Made by a program: the position numbers and the translations under genes. A stretch of DNA of 64,000 nt, from positions 3,534,001 to 3,598,000 of the forward strand of contig NZ_CP014475.1 of NCBI RefSeq assembly GCF_001583415.1, written 5' to 3'. Each line of letters opens with the position of its first letter. Position 1 is the stretch's first letter. The notes beneath the pieces are model-generated. The model worked only from the letters and a program-made list of their open reading frames with translations. It was not told where the DNA came from and made no database searches. Origin of the DNA: Mycolicibacterium phlei. Lineage in GTDB: Bacteria > Actinomycetota > Actinomycetes > Mycobacteriales > Mycobacteriaceae. Positions 24,101 through 32,084 of the stretch are shown one piece after another.

Positions 24101-26259
24101 TTGACGCGCCGGACCATCGCGCCGTCGGCGCTCCACTGCTCGCACACCTGCTCGACGGCGGCGAGCTCCCCGGAGATCACCGTCGACTCCGGGGACGCGC
24201 TGATCGCGGCCACCACGTCGGAGCGGCCGGCCAGCCGGCGGCCGGCCTCGTCGAACGGCAGCCGCACCAGCGCCATGGCGCCGCGGCCCATCACCGAGCG
24301 GAAGCCGCGCGCCCGGTAGCAGGCGACGTGGGCGCCGACGGTCAGGTCGAACACCCCGGCGGCCACACAGGCGGCGACCTCGCCGACCGAATGGCCGATC
24401 ACCGCGGCCGGCCGCACCCCGCGGGCGCGCAGCACCGCGGCCAGCCCCGCCTGCATCGCGAACGTCAGCGCCTGCACCCGGTCGGTGCCGCCGAGCTCGC
24501 CGGAGGTCAGCGCCGCGCGCGCGGAGAAACCCAACTCGCGGTTGAACACCGGGTCGACGGTGTCGATGACCTCGGCGAATTCGGTTGCGGTGGTGAGCAG
24601 TTCGCGCCCCATCCCAGCCCAGTGCGAGCCGTGCCCGGAGAACACCCACACCGCGCCGTCGCCGGGCAGCACGGTCCCGGACACCACGGCGGGGTCGGGC
24701 CGCTCGTCGGCGAGCGCGGTCAGCGCGGCGACCGCGTCGGCGGCACTGTCGGCGACCACAGCGGCCCGCGCGGACTCGTGCGACCGGCGCCGCCACAGGG
24801 TGGCCGCGACCCGGTCGAGATCGGGCGCGGTGTCGCGGAGGTGCTCGGCGAGCGCGCCTGCCTGCACCCGCAGCCGGGCGGCCGAGCGCGCCGAGACCGG
24901 GAGGATCACCGGATGTTGGTGCGCCCCTCTGGTTTCGGCTGGGAGTTCGGTGACGGCGGGCGCCTCCTCGAGCAGCACGTGCGCGATGGTTCCGCCGTAG
25001 CCGTAGCTGCAGACCGCCGCGCGGCGCGGTGTGCCGGTGCGGGGCCACGGTTCGGCCTCGGTGGGCACCCGCAGGCCGCTGGCGGCCCAGTCCACCGCCG
25101 GGGTGAGTTCGGTGATGCCGGCCGTCGGCGGGATGGTCTCGTGGTGCAGCGCGAGGGCGGCCTTGATCAGGCCGAGCACACCCGCCCCGCCCTCCAGGTG
25201 GCCGACGTTGGGTTTCACCGAGCCGATGCGGCACGGCGCGTCGGCGGGCCTGCCCGCGCCGTAGACCGACGCCAACGCGCGCACCTCGGTCGGGTCGCCG
25301 GTCGGGGTGCCGGTGCCGTGGGCCTCGACGAAGTCCACGCTCAACGGTTCGACTCCGGCGAATTCGCAAGCGCGCCGGAACATGTCGGCCTGGGCGTCGC
25401 CGTTGGGCGACATGATCCCGACGGTGCGGCCGTCCTGGGCGACGGCGCCGCCGCGCACCACGGCGTACACGTGGTCACCGTCGCGCAGTGCGTCGGACAG
25501 GCGCTTGAGCACCACCACTCCCGCGCCCTCACCGCGGCCGTACCCGTCGGCGGCGGCGTCGAAGGTCTTGCAGCGACCGTCCGGGGCGGTGGCCCCGGCC
25601 ACGTCGAGCACCCGGGTCAGGCCGGGCCCGATCAGCGCGCTGACCCCGCCGGCCAGCGCCAGCGAGGTCTCCCCGGCGCGCAGCAATTGGCAGGCCTGGT
25701 GCACGGCCACCAGCGAGGCCGCGCAGGCGGCGTCCAGCGCGACGCTCGGGCCGCGCAGGTCCAGCAGGTGTGACACCCGGTTGGCCACCCCGCACAGCGA
25801 GGTGCCGATCCCGGTCCACGCCTCGATGCCGGTGAGGTCCTCCATCAGCAGCTTGCCGTAGTCGTCGGAGTTGACGCCCATCAGCACCGCGGTGTCGGTG
25901 CCCGCCAGCGACCGCGGCGGCACACCCGCGTGTTCGAGGGCCTCCCAGCTGACCTCCAGCGCGAGGCGCTGCTGGGGGTCCATCAGCTCGGCTTCGCGCG
26001 GGGACACACCGAAGAACTCGGCGTCGAAGCCGGCCAGGTCGTCGAGGAAGGTGCCCAGCCGGGTGGTCTCCTTGAGCACCGCGGCGTTGCGCGGGTCGCG
26101 GCGCAGGTAGGGCTCCCAGCGGTCCTCGGGGATGTCGCGGACGTTGCTGCCGCCCGCGAGCAGGAAGCGCCAGAGCCGGGCCGGGGTGCCGATGTCCCCG
26201 GCCACGCGGCAGCCCATGCCGATGATCGCGATCGGCTCGGGTGTCTCGGGAACGCCCAC
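21127..26259 (-). CDS. Iterative type I polyketide synthase, 6-methylsalicylic acid synthase type (KS-AT-DH/TH-KR-ACP)
   Basis: A single-module synthase of 1710 residues, close to the length of partially reducing iterative synthases that make 6-methylsalicylic acid from one acetyl and three malonyl units. Order: ketosynthase 8-430 (ALDAACAASLVAVHQ, Cys near 179; EAHGTGTPTGDP; NVGHLEGG); acyltransferase about 515-830 (GHSVGEVAACVAAG, and VAFHSPAMD, the xAFH form expected for malonyl selection); dehydratase/thioester-hydrolase region about 860-1130 with HPVKGTEIVPAA, a wording I associate with this family; ketoreductase from about 1370 (ITGGTGALGLRMA, GQGAYACANSFLD); carrier near 1640 (VGVDSIMTVG). 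No enoylreductase, no terminal thioesterase. GTG start at 26259 follows the best iron box in the window. It occupies the position of mbtI in M. tuberculosis, so it likely feeds MbtA. Confidence 0.82.
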   Translation of the reverse strand: MGVPETPEPIAIIGMGCRVAGDIGTPARLWRFLLAGGSNVRDIPEDRWEPYLRRDPRNAAVLKETTRLGTFLDDLAGFDAEFFGVSPREAELMDPQQRLALEVSWEALEHAGVPPRSLAGTDTAVLMGVNSDDYGKLLMEDLTGIEAWTGIGTSLCGVANRVSHLLDLRGPSVALDAACAASLVAVHQACQLLRAGETSLALAGGVSALIGPGLTRVLDVAGATAPDGRCKTFDAAADGYGRGEGAGVVVLKRLSDALRDGDHVYAVVRGGAVAQDGRTVGIMSPNGDAQADMFRRACEFAGVEPLSVDFVEAHGTGTPTGDPTEVRALASVYGAGRPADAPCRIGSVKPNVGHLEGGAGVLGLIKAALALHHETIPPTAGITELTPAVDWAASGLRVPTEAEPWPRTGTPRRAAVCSYGYGGTIAHVLLEEAPAVTELPAETRGAHQHPVILPVSARSAARLRVQAGALAEHLRDTAPDLDRVAATLWRRRSHESARAAVVADSAADAVAALTALADERPDPAVVSGTVLPGDGAVWVFSGHGSHWAGMGRELLTTATEFAEVIDTVDPVFNRELGFSARAALTSGELGGTDRVQALTFAMQAGLAAVLRARGVRPAAVIGHSVGEVAACVAAGVFDLTVGAHVACYRARGFRSVMGRGAMALVRLPFDEAGRRLAGRSDVVAAISASPESTVISGELAAVEQVCEQWSADGAMVRRVNTDVAFHSPAMDGLTADLGRLVAQLPPPRTPEIPLYTTALADPRSDAPRDRHYWVANLRDRVRFAEAVSAAVDDGHRVFLEVSAHPVVAHSIVETLGHAGVRDHAVVPLLRRDKPEMRSVATALAQLHCHGVPVDPGLPAEAPWADDVPVTRWQHRRFWRTPTPPPGGRGVHDVDSHTLLGGRTEVTGPLAARMWQTRVDLDTRPYPGDHPVKGTEIVPAAVILNTFLTAAADVGGPGLVDVRLRTPVAPGRARDVQVVLADRALTLASRLVDDEDDDGGWLTHSSAVVATDEHDIDDLVGEVIDATAARRRCPRPLPSTHVVDTLATLGVAAMGFDWEILDLHGGEGELLARVAARADRRTPQSWAPLLDAATSAASTVFDGPPRLRMPARLERVRVHGAPPAVALLHVRRRPGTTTTDVWLGDESGTVLATLAGMTFDQLENPSGSDVSRMVHRVAWHPLTWDAQARPSAVVVVGGDEATRDLVARDLRAAGVPHAFYRDAGDIASATAGLDRDAIVLVLPAAQGNPQGPVAAVMQTLRTLLDSGAAARMWVLTQRVHEGENLAHAPLWGLARVAAAEHPAQFGGVLDVSGEDLPVGVLAGVRGHPVVVVRDGVAYTARLAPAAGGAGTPLRCSAGGTYVITGGTGALGLRMAQRLADAGARRLVLLSRRGMPERSQWQPDSEVVRTVSALEERGITVHVVAMDIAAPGAAEVLGAALRDLPPVRGVVHAAGVEAGALLVNTTADHFAAAMRPKVDGTLTLHELFPPEQLDWLILFSSCGYLAGFPGQGAYACANSFLDVMARHRRRLGDRTISVAWTAWRGLGMGSTSGFIAAQLDALGMDTVGADEAMRALDLAMRYDDPNVVVLPTLPTAAAVPMLADVAPAQTEEPDDDDTAAGLLDADPERVERLVIAAVAAQLGVADDDVDTGLPLVEVGVDSIMTVGLLRTLEKQTGLSLPPTLLWEYPTAAAVSERIVDLLAAGADQLEAS

Positions 26260-26286
26260 GTCAGCGCCCGCCGGGATGCGCCGAAA

Positions 26287-26305
26287 TCTGGCTAGCCTTA
26301 CCTAA
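26287..26305. promoter_or_regulatory. IdeR iron box upstream of the polyketide synthase
   Basis: On the minus strand TTAGGTAAGGCTAGCCAGA matches 15 of 19 IdeR consensus positions, the best score found in the window by hand. It ends 28 bases before the GTG start, placing the polyketide synthase in the same iron-controlled set as mbtA and mbtB. Confidence 0.78.
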
Positions 26306-26386
26306 CAAGTCGTTGGGCATGCCTGCAATAGTGACATATCCGCTCCCGGCGCCGAGCGCTACACCTGCCGATTTGCGTCACACCGG

Positions 26387-28344
26387 TCAGGACAGCAGGC
26401 CCAGGTCGCGGGCCCGCCAGATCGCCTCGCGCCGGCTGGCGACCCCGAGCTTGGCCAGGATCGCCGACACGTGGTGGCCGACGGTCTTGACCGACAGATA
26501 CAGCCGCTCGGCCAGCTCGGCGTTGGTCAACCCGTCCGCCATCAGCCGCAGCACCTCGACCTGGCGGGCGGTCAGGCCCGCCGGGTGGGCGATCGTGCTG
26601 GTGCGCCGCCGCGCCGGCACCACCGGCTGCCCGGCCGACCGCAGGTCGCGGCGCACCTTGGCGGCCACCGCGACGGCGCCGAGCCGGTCGAGCAGGTCCA
26701 GGCCGCGCCGGGTCGACTCCGGTTCCGCCGCGTCGATGAGCGCCAGGGCGGCCTCGTACGGTGTCGACAGCCGGGTGAACGCCTCGGCGGCCTCGGCGAA
26801 GCGACGCCGTGGGCCTGGAACCCGGGGTCGAGGCGGCGCAGCCACATCGCCAGCTGGCCGCGGCCCCACTCGGCGCGGTCGGCGAGCGCGCGCGCCCGCA
26901 CCAGCAGCCGGTGCGCCGCGGCGAAGTCGCTTGCCAGCACCGCGAAGTAGGCCCTGGAGGCCAGCGCGTGTCCGAGCGACGCGGGGTCGGCGTCGGGGCA
27001 CCCGTCGATCACCTCGACCGCCAGGGCGGCGTGCCACTCGGCGCGGGACCGGTCGGCGTTGTCGAGTTCGTAGCGGGCCAGCAGGCAGTGGTTGACTCCG
27101 ACCGCGCGCCGGTCGCCCTCCTGTTCGCGCAGCCGCAGGGCGCGGCGCCGGGCGCCGATCGCGTCGTCGAGACGGTCGGTCAGGTAGTACTCGTCGGCGA
27201 GGGCCTCGAGCAGATCGGCCTCCTCGCCCGGCGCCAGCTCACCGCCGTATTCCAGTGCGGTGCGGTAGAAGTCGGCCGCCTGGGTGTGCGCCCCGGACCG
27301 CGCGGCCGCCCGGCCCGCCCGGGCGGCCGACCGCCGGGTCAGGCCGGTGTCGCCGGCGCCGAGCGCATGGTGGGTCAGCACGGCCGGATCCGGTTCGGGC
27401 ACAGTCTGATAGGCCGCGATCATCCGCCGGTGCACCGCCACCTCGGCGCCCGGCGGGATGACGCTCTCGACGGCCAGCCGGCACAGGTCGTGGCGGAACG
27501 CCACACCGCGGTCGCTGCGCCGGATCAGCTTGGCGGTGTCGAGGGTGCGCAGCGTCGGAATCGTGACGTTCAGCGGCGCCAACAGGATGTCGGGCAGCGC
27601 TCCCGGTGCACACGCCAACAGGTACAGCAGATCCCAGGCGGCGGCGTCGAGACCGACGGTGCGGGCCAGGATCGCGTCGCGCACCGTCGTCGGCAGGTCC
27701 GTCCCGGTGTGGTCGAGCATTTCGACCACGAAAAACGGGTTGCCACCGGTGATCCGGTGCAGCCATCCCGGTTCGACGTCGCGGTCGCCGACGATCTCGG
27801 CCACCCCGTCGAGGGTCAGCGGCGGCAACGACAGCCGGTGCGCCGCGGGCGAGCGGGCGACGTCGCCGAGCAGCAGCCGCATCGGGTGCCCGGGGGTGAG
27901 CTCGTCGCGCACCGTGCCGACCACCAGGGAGCTGGTCCCCGCGATCCGGCGCAGCAGCGAGCGCAGCAGGTCGACGGTGGCCTGGTCGGCCCAGTGCAGG
28001 TCGTCGACGACGAACACCGTGGGCTGTTCCCGCAGGTCGTCGCAGACGGCGGCGAAGATCTCGTGCGGCGGCCGGCCGTCCCGCAGCACGGCGCGGGTCG
28101 ACGGGTGCAACTGCTCGGCCACGTCGTGCAGCGGGCCCAGCGGTCGCGGGGTGCCCAGCGGGTCACACACGCCCCACAGCACCCGCTGCCCGTCCACCCA
28201 CCGCGCCAGGAACGTCTCGACGAACGACGTCTTGCCCGCACCCGACTCGCCGCAGACCAGGACCAGGCCGCCGGTGCCGGTCCGTGCGGCGTCGGCGCGG
28301 GCGGTGAGTTCGGCGAGTTGATCGTCGCGCTCGCGGAGCAGCAC
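26387..28344 (-). pseudogene. LuxR-family regulator with N-terminal ATPase domain; apparent 1-base frameshift
   Basis: A large regulator of the AAA/STAND-LuxR type; one restored base would give about 652 residues. N-terminus: VCGESGAGKTSFVETFL (Walker A, residue about 30-45) and VFVVDDLHWADQATVDLLRSLLRR (Walker B region). The middle is helical, repeat-like ([30 protein letters not shown]), as in TPR-type sensor parts. C-terminus: LuxR helix-turn-helix [19 protein letters not shown] followed by [17 protein letters not shown]. The frame breaks near 26799-26806: upstream [10 protein letters not shown], downstream [12 protein letters not shown] in the next frame; one base appears to be missing, here not in a long homopolymer. 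Start is GTG at 28344. The signal sensed is unknown; it is not preceded by an iron box. Confidence 0.72.
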
Positions 28345-28478
28345 GCCGCGATGGTACCCAGCCGATGCCTTCTCACCAGCAAAAACAGCAGCCCAGCCGC
28401 GAATAGGGCAACGTTCGGCAACAAGATAGGGCGGTTCTCCCCATGTGCGCGGACGCCCGGTGGCCGACCGTGAATGCC

Positions 28479-28754
28479 ATGAAACGGTTCCTCATCGAAC
28501 GCTCGGTTCCCGGCGGGCTGACCGGAGCCGGACTGGCCGAGTTCACCCGCAGGTCCGAGAACGCGATCGCCTCGCTGGGCGTGCCCTACCGGTGGATCCG
28601 CAGCTACGTCGCCGGTGAGCGGGTGTTGTGCGTTCACGAGGCCGAGGACGAAAGCGTCGTACGGGAACAGTTGCGGCGCTGCGGGATCGCGGTGACCAGC
28701 GTGACCGTCGTGGACGAGGAGCTCGATCCGCAGGTTGGAAGGAACGAAAGATGA
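28479..28754 (+). CDS. DUF4242-type small protein
   Basis: A 91-residue protein whose layout (MKRFLIERSVPGGLT at the start, SYVAGERVLCVHEAEDESVV in the middle, a short ferredoxin-like beta-alpha-beta pattern) fits the DUF4242 family, small dimeric proteins, one of which (SCO4226 of Streptomyces) binds nickel. I chose ATG at 28479; an upstream in-frame ATG at 28443 would add a non-family extension. Its stop overlaps the start of the next gene by ATGA, so the two are coupled. Divergent from the LuxR-type regulator, which could control it. Function unknown. Confidence 0.65.
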   Translation: MKRFLIERSVPGGLTGAGLAEFTRRSENAIASLGVPYRWIRSYVAGERVLCVHEAEDESVVREQLRRCGIAVTSVTVVDEELDPQVGRNER

Positions 28755-29494
28755 TGTACGACAAGACGATCACCCACCTGTCGGTGGCGGCCGCGGTGCT
28801 GGCGGCCGGGACGCTGACCGTCGTGGGCACCGCCGGCGCACCGGAGCGCGTCGCGGCGCCGCGGCCCGCCGGGGCGGAGACACCCGGAATCGTGGTCGCA
28901 CCCGTGGCGCACCCGGCGCCCGCCGTGACCGCCGCGGCGAACCCGCTGTTCGCGGCCCCGCCGGTCGGCGTCGCACCCGCCGTCACCGGCGACGCGTCAG
29001 CGCTGACGCCGCCGAGGCTGCACAGCGCGCGGCGGGCGCTGCGTGCTGAGCGCGAAACACTGCGGTTCGCACCGGTTTCCGCGCGTCCGGAAACAATGCT
29101 GCCGCTCGGGTCGGACGGGCCGCGGCCGGCGACGTTCGCCGGCGCGCCTGCCGGCGCCGCCCCCAACCTCATCGGCTCCTTCGTCGGGATCTTCATCGGC
29201 GACGGTGTCGAACCCGGCCAGAACGCCGGTCTGCTGATCGGCAACGGCGCCGACGGCGGGCCCGGCCAGAACGGTGGCCGCGGCGGCCTGCTGTGGGGCA
29301 ACGGCGGGAAGGGCGGTGACGCCGGTGTTTTCGGTAACGGCGGCGCCGGCGGCAACGGCGGGAACTCCGCGGGCGGCGACACCGCCTACGGTGGCGACGG
29401 CGGGCTCGGCGCGCCGGGCGGATCCGGCGGCACCGGCGGCTCCGGCACCAGCGGCACCAACGGCTCCGACGGGGCCGACGGCGCGCACGGGTGA
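28751..29494 (+). CDS. Secreted glycine-rich PGRS-like protein
   Basis: A 247-residue protein starting with a hydrophobic segment (LSVAAAVLAAGTLTVVGTAGA) that looks like a signal peptide, followed by an Ala/Pro-rich stretch, then LIGSFVGIFIGDGVEPGQNA and a C-terminal run of Gly-Gly-x repeats (GNGGKGGDAGVFGNGGAGG, GGDGGLGAPGGSGGTGGSG). The repeats resemble mycobacterial PGRS domains, but there is no PE domain at the N-terminus. ATG at 28751 overlaps the stop of the DUF4242-like gene. Likely exported or surface-exposed; role unknown. Confidence 0.7.
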   Translation: MMYDKTITHLSVAAAVLAAGTLTVVGTAGAPERVAAPRPAGAETPGIVVAPVAHPAPAVTAAANPLFAAPPVGVAPAVTGDASALTPPRLHSARRALRAERETLRFAPVSARPETMLPLGSDGPRPATFAGAPAGAAPNLIGSFVGIFIGDGVEPGQNAGLLIGNGADGGPGQNGGRGGLLWGNGGKGGDAGVFGNGGAGGNGGNSAGGDTAYGGDGGLGAPGGSGGTGGSGTSGTNGSDGADGAHG

Positions 29495-29504
29495 CGCCGT
29501 GGGG

Positions 29505-30197
29505 CTACAGCGTCTGGATCGCCAGCGGCTGGTCGGTGCCCGACACCCGGATGTCGATGCTGGCGATCTGTTCCCTCGGGATGCTGGTCGCCGCCGACAG
29601 ACCGGTCGCCTCGTCCCCGGCGGGCCGCCACGAGCCCACCGCGGTCTGGCGGCCGTCGCGGGTGGTCACCACGATGTCGTAGCTGTCGACCTCCCGCGCC
29701 CAGTCCCTGGTGTACTCGCACGACCAGTGCAGTTCGGTGCCCCACTTCTTCTCGGTGACGGCGAGCTGGGCGGTCACACCCTCGCGCTGGCCGGGCTGCA
29801 TCGGCGCCATCGCGACCGTCTGCACCGACGGGGTGCGCGGGAAGACCGTCGCCCCCACTACACCGCCGAGCACGGCCAGCGCCGCGGCCGCCGCGACGAA
29901 CCCGGCGAGCATGCCGCGCCGCGCCCGGCGCTCCCGGCGCGCGGCCGCCTCGGCCAGGCTGGCGACGCCGCCCGGCTCCGCGGCGGCGGGTGCGCCGAGG
30001 TCGGTCAGCTCCAGCGCCTCCTGCGGGCTGAGGACGTCGAGCAGGTCGGGCAGGCCGGCCAGCCCGGCGAGGTCGTCGGCGCGCTCGGGGTGGGCGGCGA
30101 GGTAGTCCTCGTAGGTGCGACGGTCGTCGGCGTTCAGCGCGTCGAGCAGGTAGGCGGCATCCCACTGCGTGATGTCATCGGGTGTCCGGTCGGTCAC
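29505..30197 (-). CDS. Membrane anti-sigma factor (RslA-like), zinc motif absent
   Basis: A 230-residue protein encoded directly after an ECF sigma gene, overlapping it by GTGA, which is the normal arrangement for sigma/anti-sigma pairs. The N-terminal cytoplasmic part has the anti-sigma wording WDAAYLLDALNADDRRTYEDYLAAHPER, one membrane segment follows (GMLAGFVAAAAALAVLGGVVG, about residues 95-115), and a C-terminal extracytoplasmic domain ends near IRVSGTDQPLAIQTL. In RslA and similar zinc anti-sigma proteins, the stretch after the membrane-proximal helix carries HxxxCxxC; here it reads YLAAHPERADDLAG with no cysteine. It probably still binds its sigma factor but should not respond to oxidants through a zinc cluster. 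Confidence 0.75.
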   Translation of the reverse strand: MTDRTPDDITQWDAAYLLDALNADDRRTYEDYLAAHPERADDLAGLAGLPDLLDVLSPQEALELTDLGAPAAAEPGGVASLAEAAARRERRARRGMLAGFVAAAAALAVLGGVVGATVFPRTPSVQTVAMAPMQPGQREGVTAQLAVTEKKWGTELHWSCEYTRDWAREVDSYDIVVTTRDGRQTAVGSWRPAGDEATGLSAATSIPREQIASIDIRVSGTDQPLAIQTL

Positions 30198-30709
30198 TGG
30201 ACCACTCCCCTCTCCTGCAGCGCGGTCCGCAGCGCGCGCAACGCGTAGTGAAGCCGCGACTTCACGGTGCCCGGCGGGACGTTCTCCAGCGCGGCGATGT
30301 CGTTGACGGTCTGGCCGAGGTAGTACGCCCGCACGATCGCGGTGCGGTGCTCGGGGCTCAGCGATTTGAGCGCGTCGGCGAGGACCCACTTGTCGACCGC
30401 CGGGCCGATCGCGTCCAGCGAGGGCCGTTCCGGGACATCGTCGGTCTGCAGTTCGCGGGTGAACCGCGCGCTGCGCCGGTCGTCGATGACGAGGTTACGC
30501 GCGACGGTGAACAGCCACGCCCGCGCCGACTCGCCGGACTGACGCAGGATCTCGGGTTTGCGCCACAACCGCAGCAGCGACTCCTGCACCACATCCTCGG
30601 CGAACGGCATGTCACCGCGGGTCAGCCGCAGCACGTAGCGCAGCAGCGCGTGGCGGTGCTCGTCGTGCACCGCACGCAGCAGTTCGGCCTGCTCGGGCCC
30701 GGCACTCAT
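30194..30709 (-). CDS. ECF RNA polymerase sigma factor, SigL-like
   Basis: A 171-residue extracytoplasmic-function sigma factor. Region 2 is HALLRYVLRLTRGDMPFAEDVVQES with ARAWLFTVARNLVIDDRRSARF; region 4 is LSPEHRTAIVRAYYLG with PPGTVKSRLHYALRALR. The wording is close to SigL of M. tuberculosis as I recall it, though the neighbours differ from the M. tuberculosis sigL locus, so it may be a paralogue. Start ATG at 30709 is preferred over an upstream in-frame ATG at 30748, since family similarity begins at HDEHRHALL. The overlapping downstream gene is its anti-sigma factor. Confidence 0.85.
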   Translation of the reverse strand: MSAGPEQAELLRAVHDEHRHALLRYVLRLTRGDMPFAEDVVQESLLRLWRKPEILRQSGESARAWLFTVARNLVIDDRRSARFTRELQTDDVPERPSLDAIGPAVDKWVLADALKSLSPEHRTAIVRAYYLGQTVNDIAALENVPPGTVKSRLHYALRALRTALQERGVVQ

Positions 30710-30816
30710 CACTTGTCCACGCTTTCGGCCGTCGTCATCGCTGAGCACAACGACATCCGCCCGTCAATGGTTCAACATCCCGCCCGCCGGCGCGGGGGAT
30801 CGGCGGGAACGACCGC

Positions 30817-31992
30817 TCAGTCGATCAGGTCGCGCACCACGGCGTCGGCCAGCAGCCGGCCGCGGTCGGTGAGCACCAGCCGGTCCCCCGTGCGGGTGAG
30901 CAGACCGGCGGCGACGACGGCGTCGGCGCGCGCACGTTCGGAGTCGCTGAGCAGCTGCAGCGGCAGCCCGTCGCGCAGCCGCACCCGCAGCATCACGTCC
31001 TCGATGTGCATGGTGGCCGCGTCGAGCTGTTCGAAGTCGGCGACCGGCAGCGCGCCGTCGGCCAGCGTCTGCGCATATGTGTTGGGGTGCTTGACGTTCC
31101 ACCAACGGACGTCGCCGACGAAGCCGTGCGCACCGGGCCCGGCGCCCCACCATTCGCCGCCGTCCCAGTAGCCGATGTTGTGCCGGCACCGCCCGCCCGG
31201 GCGGCTCCAGTTGGACACCTCGTACCAGTCGAATCCGGCGGCGCGCAGCCGCGCGTCGAGCAGTTCGTAGCGGCGGGCCAGCACGTCGTCGTCGGGCGGG
31301 GTCAGCTCGCCGCGGCGCACCCGCCGGGCCATCGCGGTGCCGTCCTCGACGACCAGCGCGTACGCCGACAGGTGGTCGATGCCGGTGCCCAGCGCCGCGT
31401 CCACCGAACGCAGCAGGTCGTCATCGGACTCCCCCGGGGTGCCGTAGATGAGGTCGAGGCTGACGTGGGTGAACCCGGCGGCCAGCGCCTCCCGCGCGGC
31501 GTCCAGCGCCCGACCCGGCCGGTGGGTGCGGTCCAGCGTCGCCAGCACGTGCGGCGCGGTGGACTGCATGCCCAGCGAGATCCGGGTGTAGCCGGCCGCC
31601 AGCAGCGCCTCGAACAGCGCAGGCGAGGTGGACTCCGGGTTGGCCTCGGTGGTGACCTCGGCGTCCGGGGCCAGGGTGAAGTGCGCGCGCACGGCGTCGA
31701 GCACCGCGCGCAGCCCGTCGGCGCCCAGCAACGACGGGGTGCCGCCGCCGACGAACACGGTCTGCACCGTGGGCAGGGTGTCCAGGTGCGCGGCGGCCAA
31801 CGTGAGCTCGGTGCGCAGCGCCGCCAGCCAGCCGTCGGTGCTGGCGCCACCGAGCTCGGCGGCGGTATACGTGTTGAAGTCGCAGTATCCGCAGCGGGTC
31901 GCGCAGAACGGGACGTGGATGTAGACGCCGAACGGCCGGCCGGGCACCGGGCGCAGCGCGGGTGGCGCGGCGGGCGCGGTTCGGGCGGTCAT
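30817..31992 (-). CDS. hemW: Radical-SAM coproporphyrinogen-oxidase-like protein HemW/HemN
   Basis: A 391-residue radical-SAM enzyme; the cluster motif CATRCGYC (C30, C34, C37) has the CxxxCxxC spacing. Other conserved pieces are VFVGGGTPSLLGADGLRAVL, VTTEANPESTSP and ISLGMQSTAPHVLATLDRTH, as in HemN of M. tuberculosis (Rv2388c). Members of this clade are usually HemW-type haem chaperones rather than true coproporphyrinogen dehydrogenases. ATG at 31992 is chosen over an upstream ATG at 32025. Upstream and divergent is the cysteine leader of sirA. Confidence 0.85.
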   Translation of the reverse strand: MTARTAPAAPPALRPVPGRPFGVYIHVPFCATRCGYCDFNTYTAAELGGASTDGWLAALRTELTLAAAHLDTLPTVQTVFVGGGTPSLLGADGLRAVLDAVRAHFTLAPDAEVTTEANPESTSPALFEALLAAGYTRISLGMQSTAPHVLATLDRTHRPGRALDAAREALAAGFTHVSLDLIYGTPGESDDDLLRSVDAALGTGIDHLSAYALVVEDGTAMARRVRRGELTPPDDDVLARRYELLDARLRAAGFDWYEVSNWSRPGGRCRHNIGYWDGGEWWGAGPGAHGFVGDVRWWNVKHPNTYAQTLADGALPVADFEQLDAATMHIEDVMLRVRLRDGLPLQLLSDSERARADAVVAAGLLTRTGDRLVLTDRGRLLADAVVRDLID

Positions 31993-32084
31993 CAGCCCAG
32001 TGTCCCAGACCGCGGTTTTGCTCATCGTGAGCGCAAATCTGCCCCGGTTAGGGCTGGTGCGGCGGTCGTGGCAGAATTGGGCGC

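Noticed and set aside
20833..25773. A 1646-codon open frame on the plus strand opposite the polyketide synthase
   Set aside because: It is the GC-rich antisense shadow of the synthase: Arg/His/Gly-rich, no domain wording, no ribosome site, and it begins inside mbtA in another frame.
28751..29494. True PE_PGRS protein
   Set aside because: It has a signal-like N-terminus and no PE domain; only the C-terminal repeats resemble PGRS.
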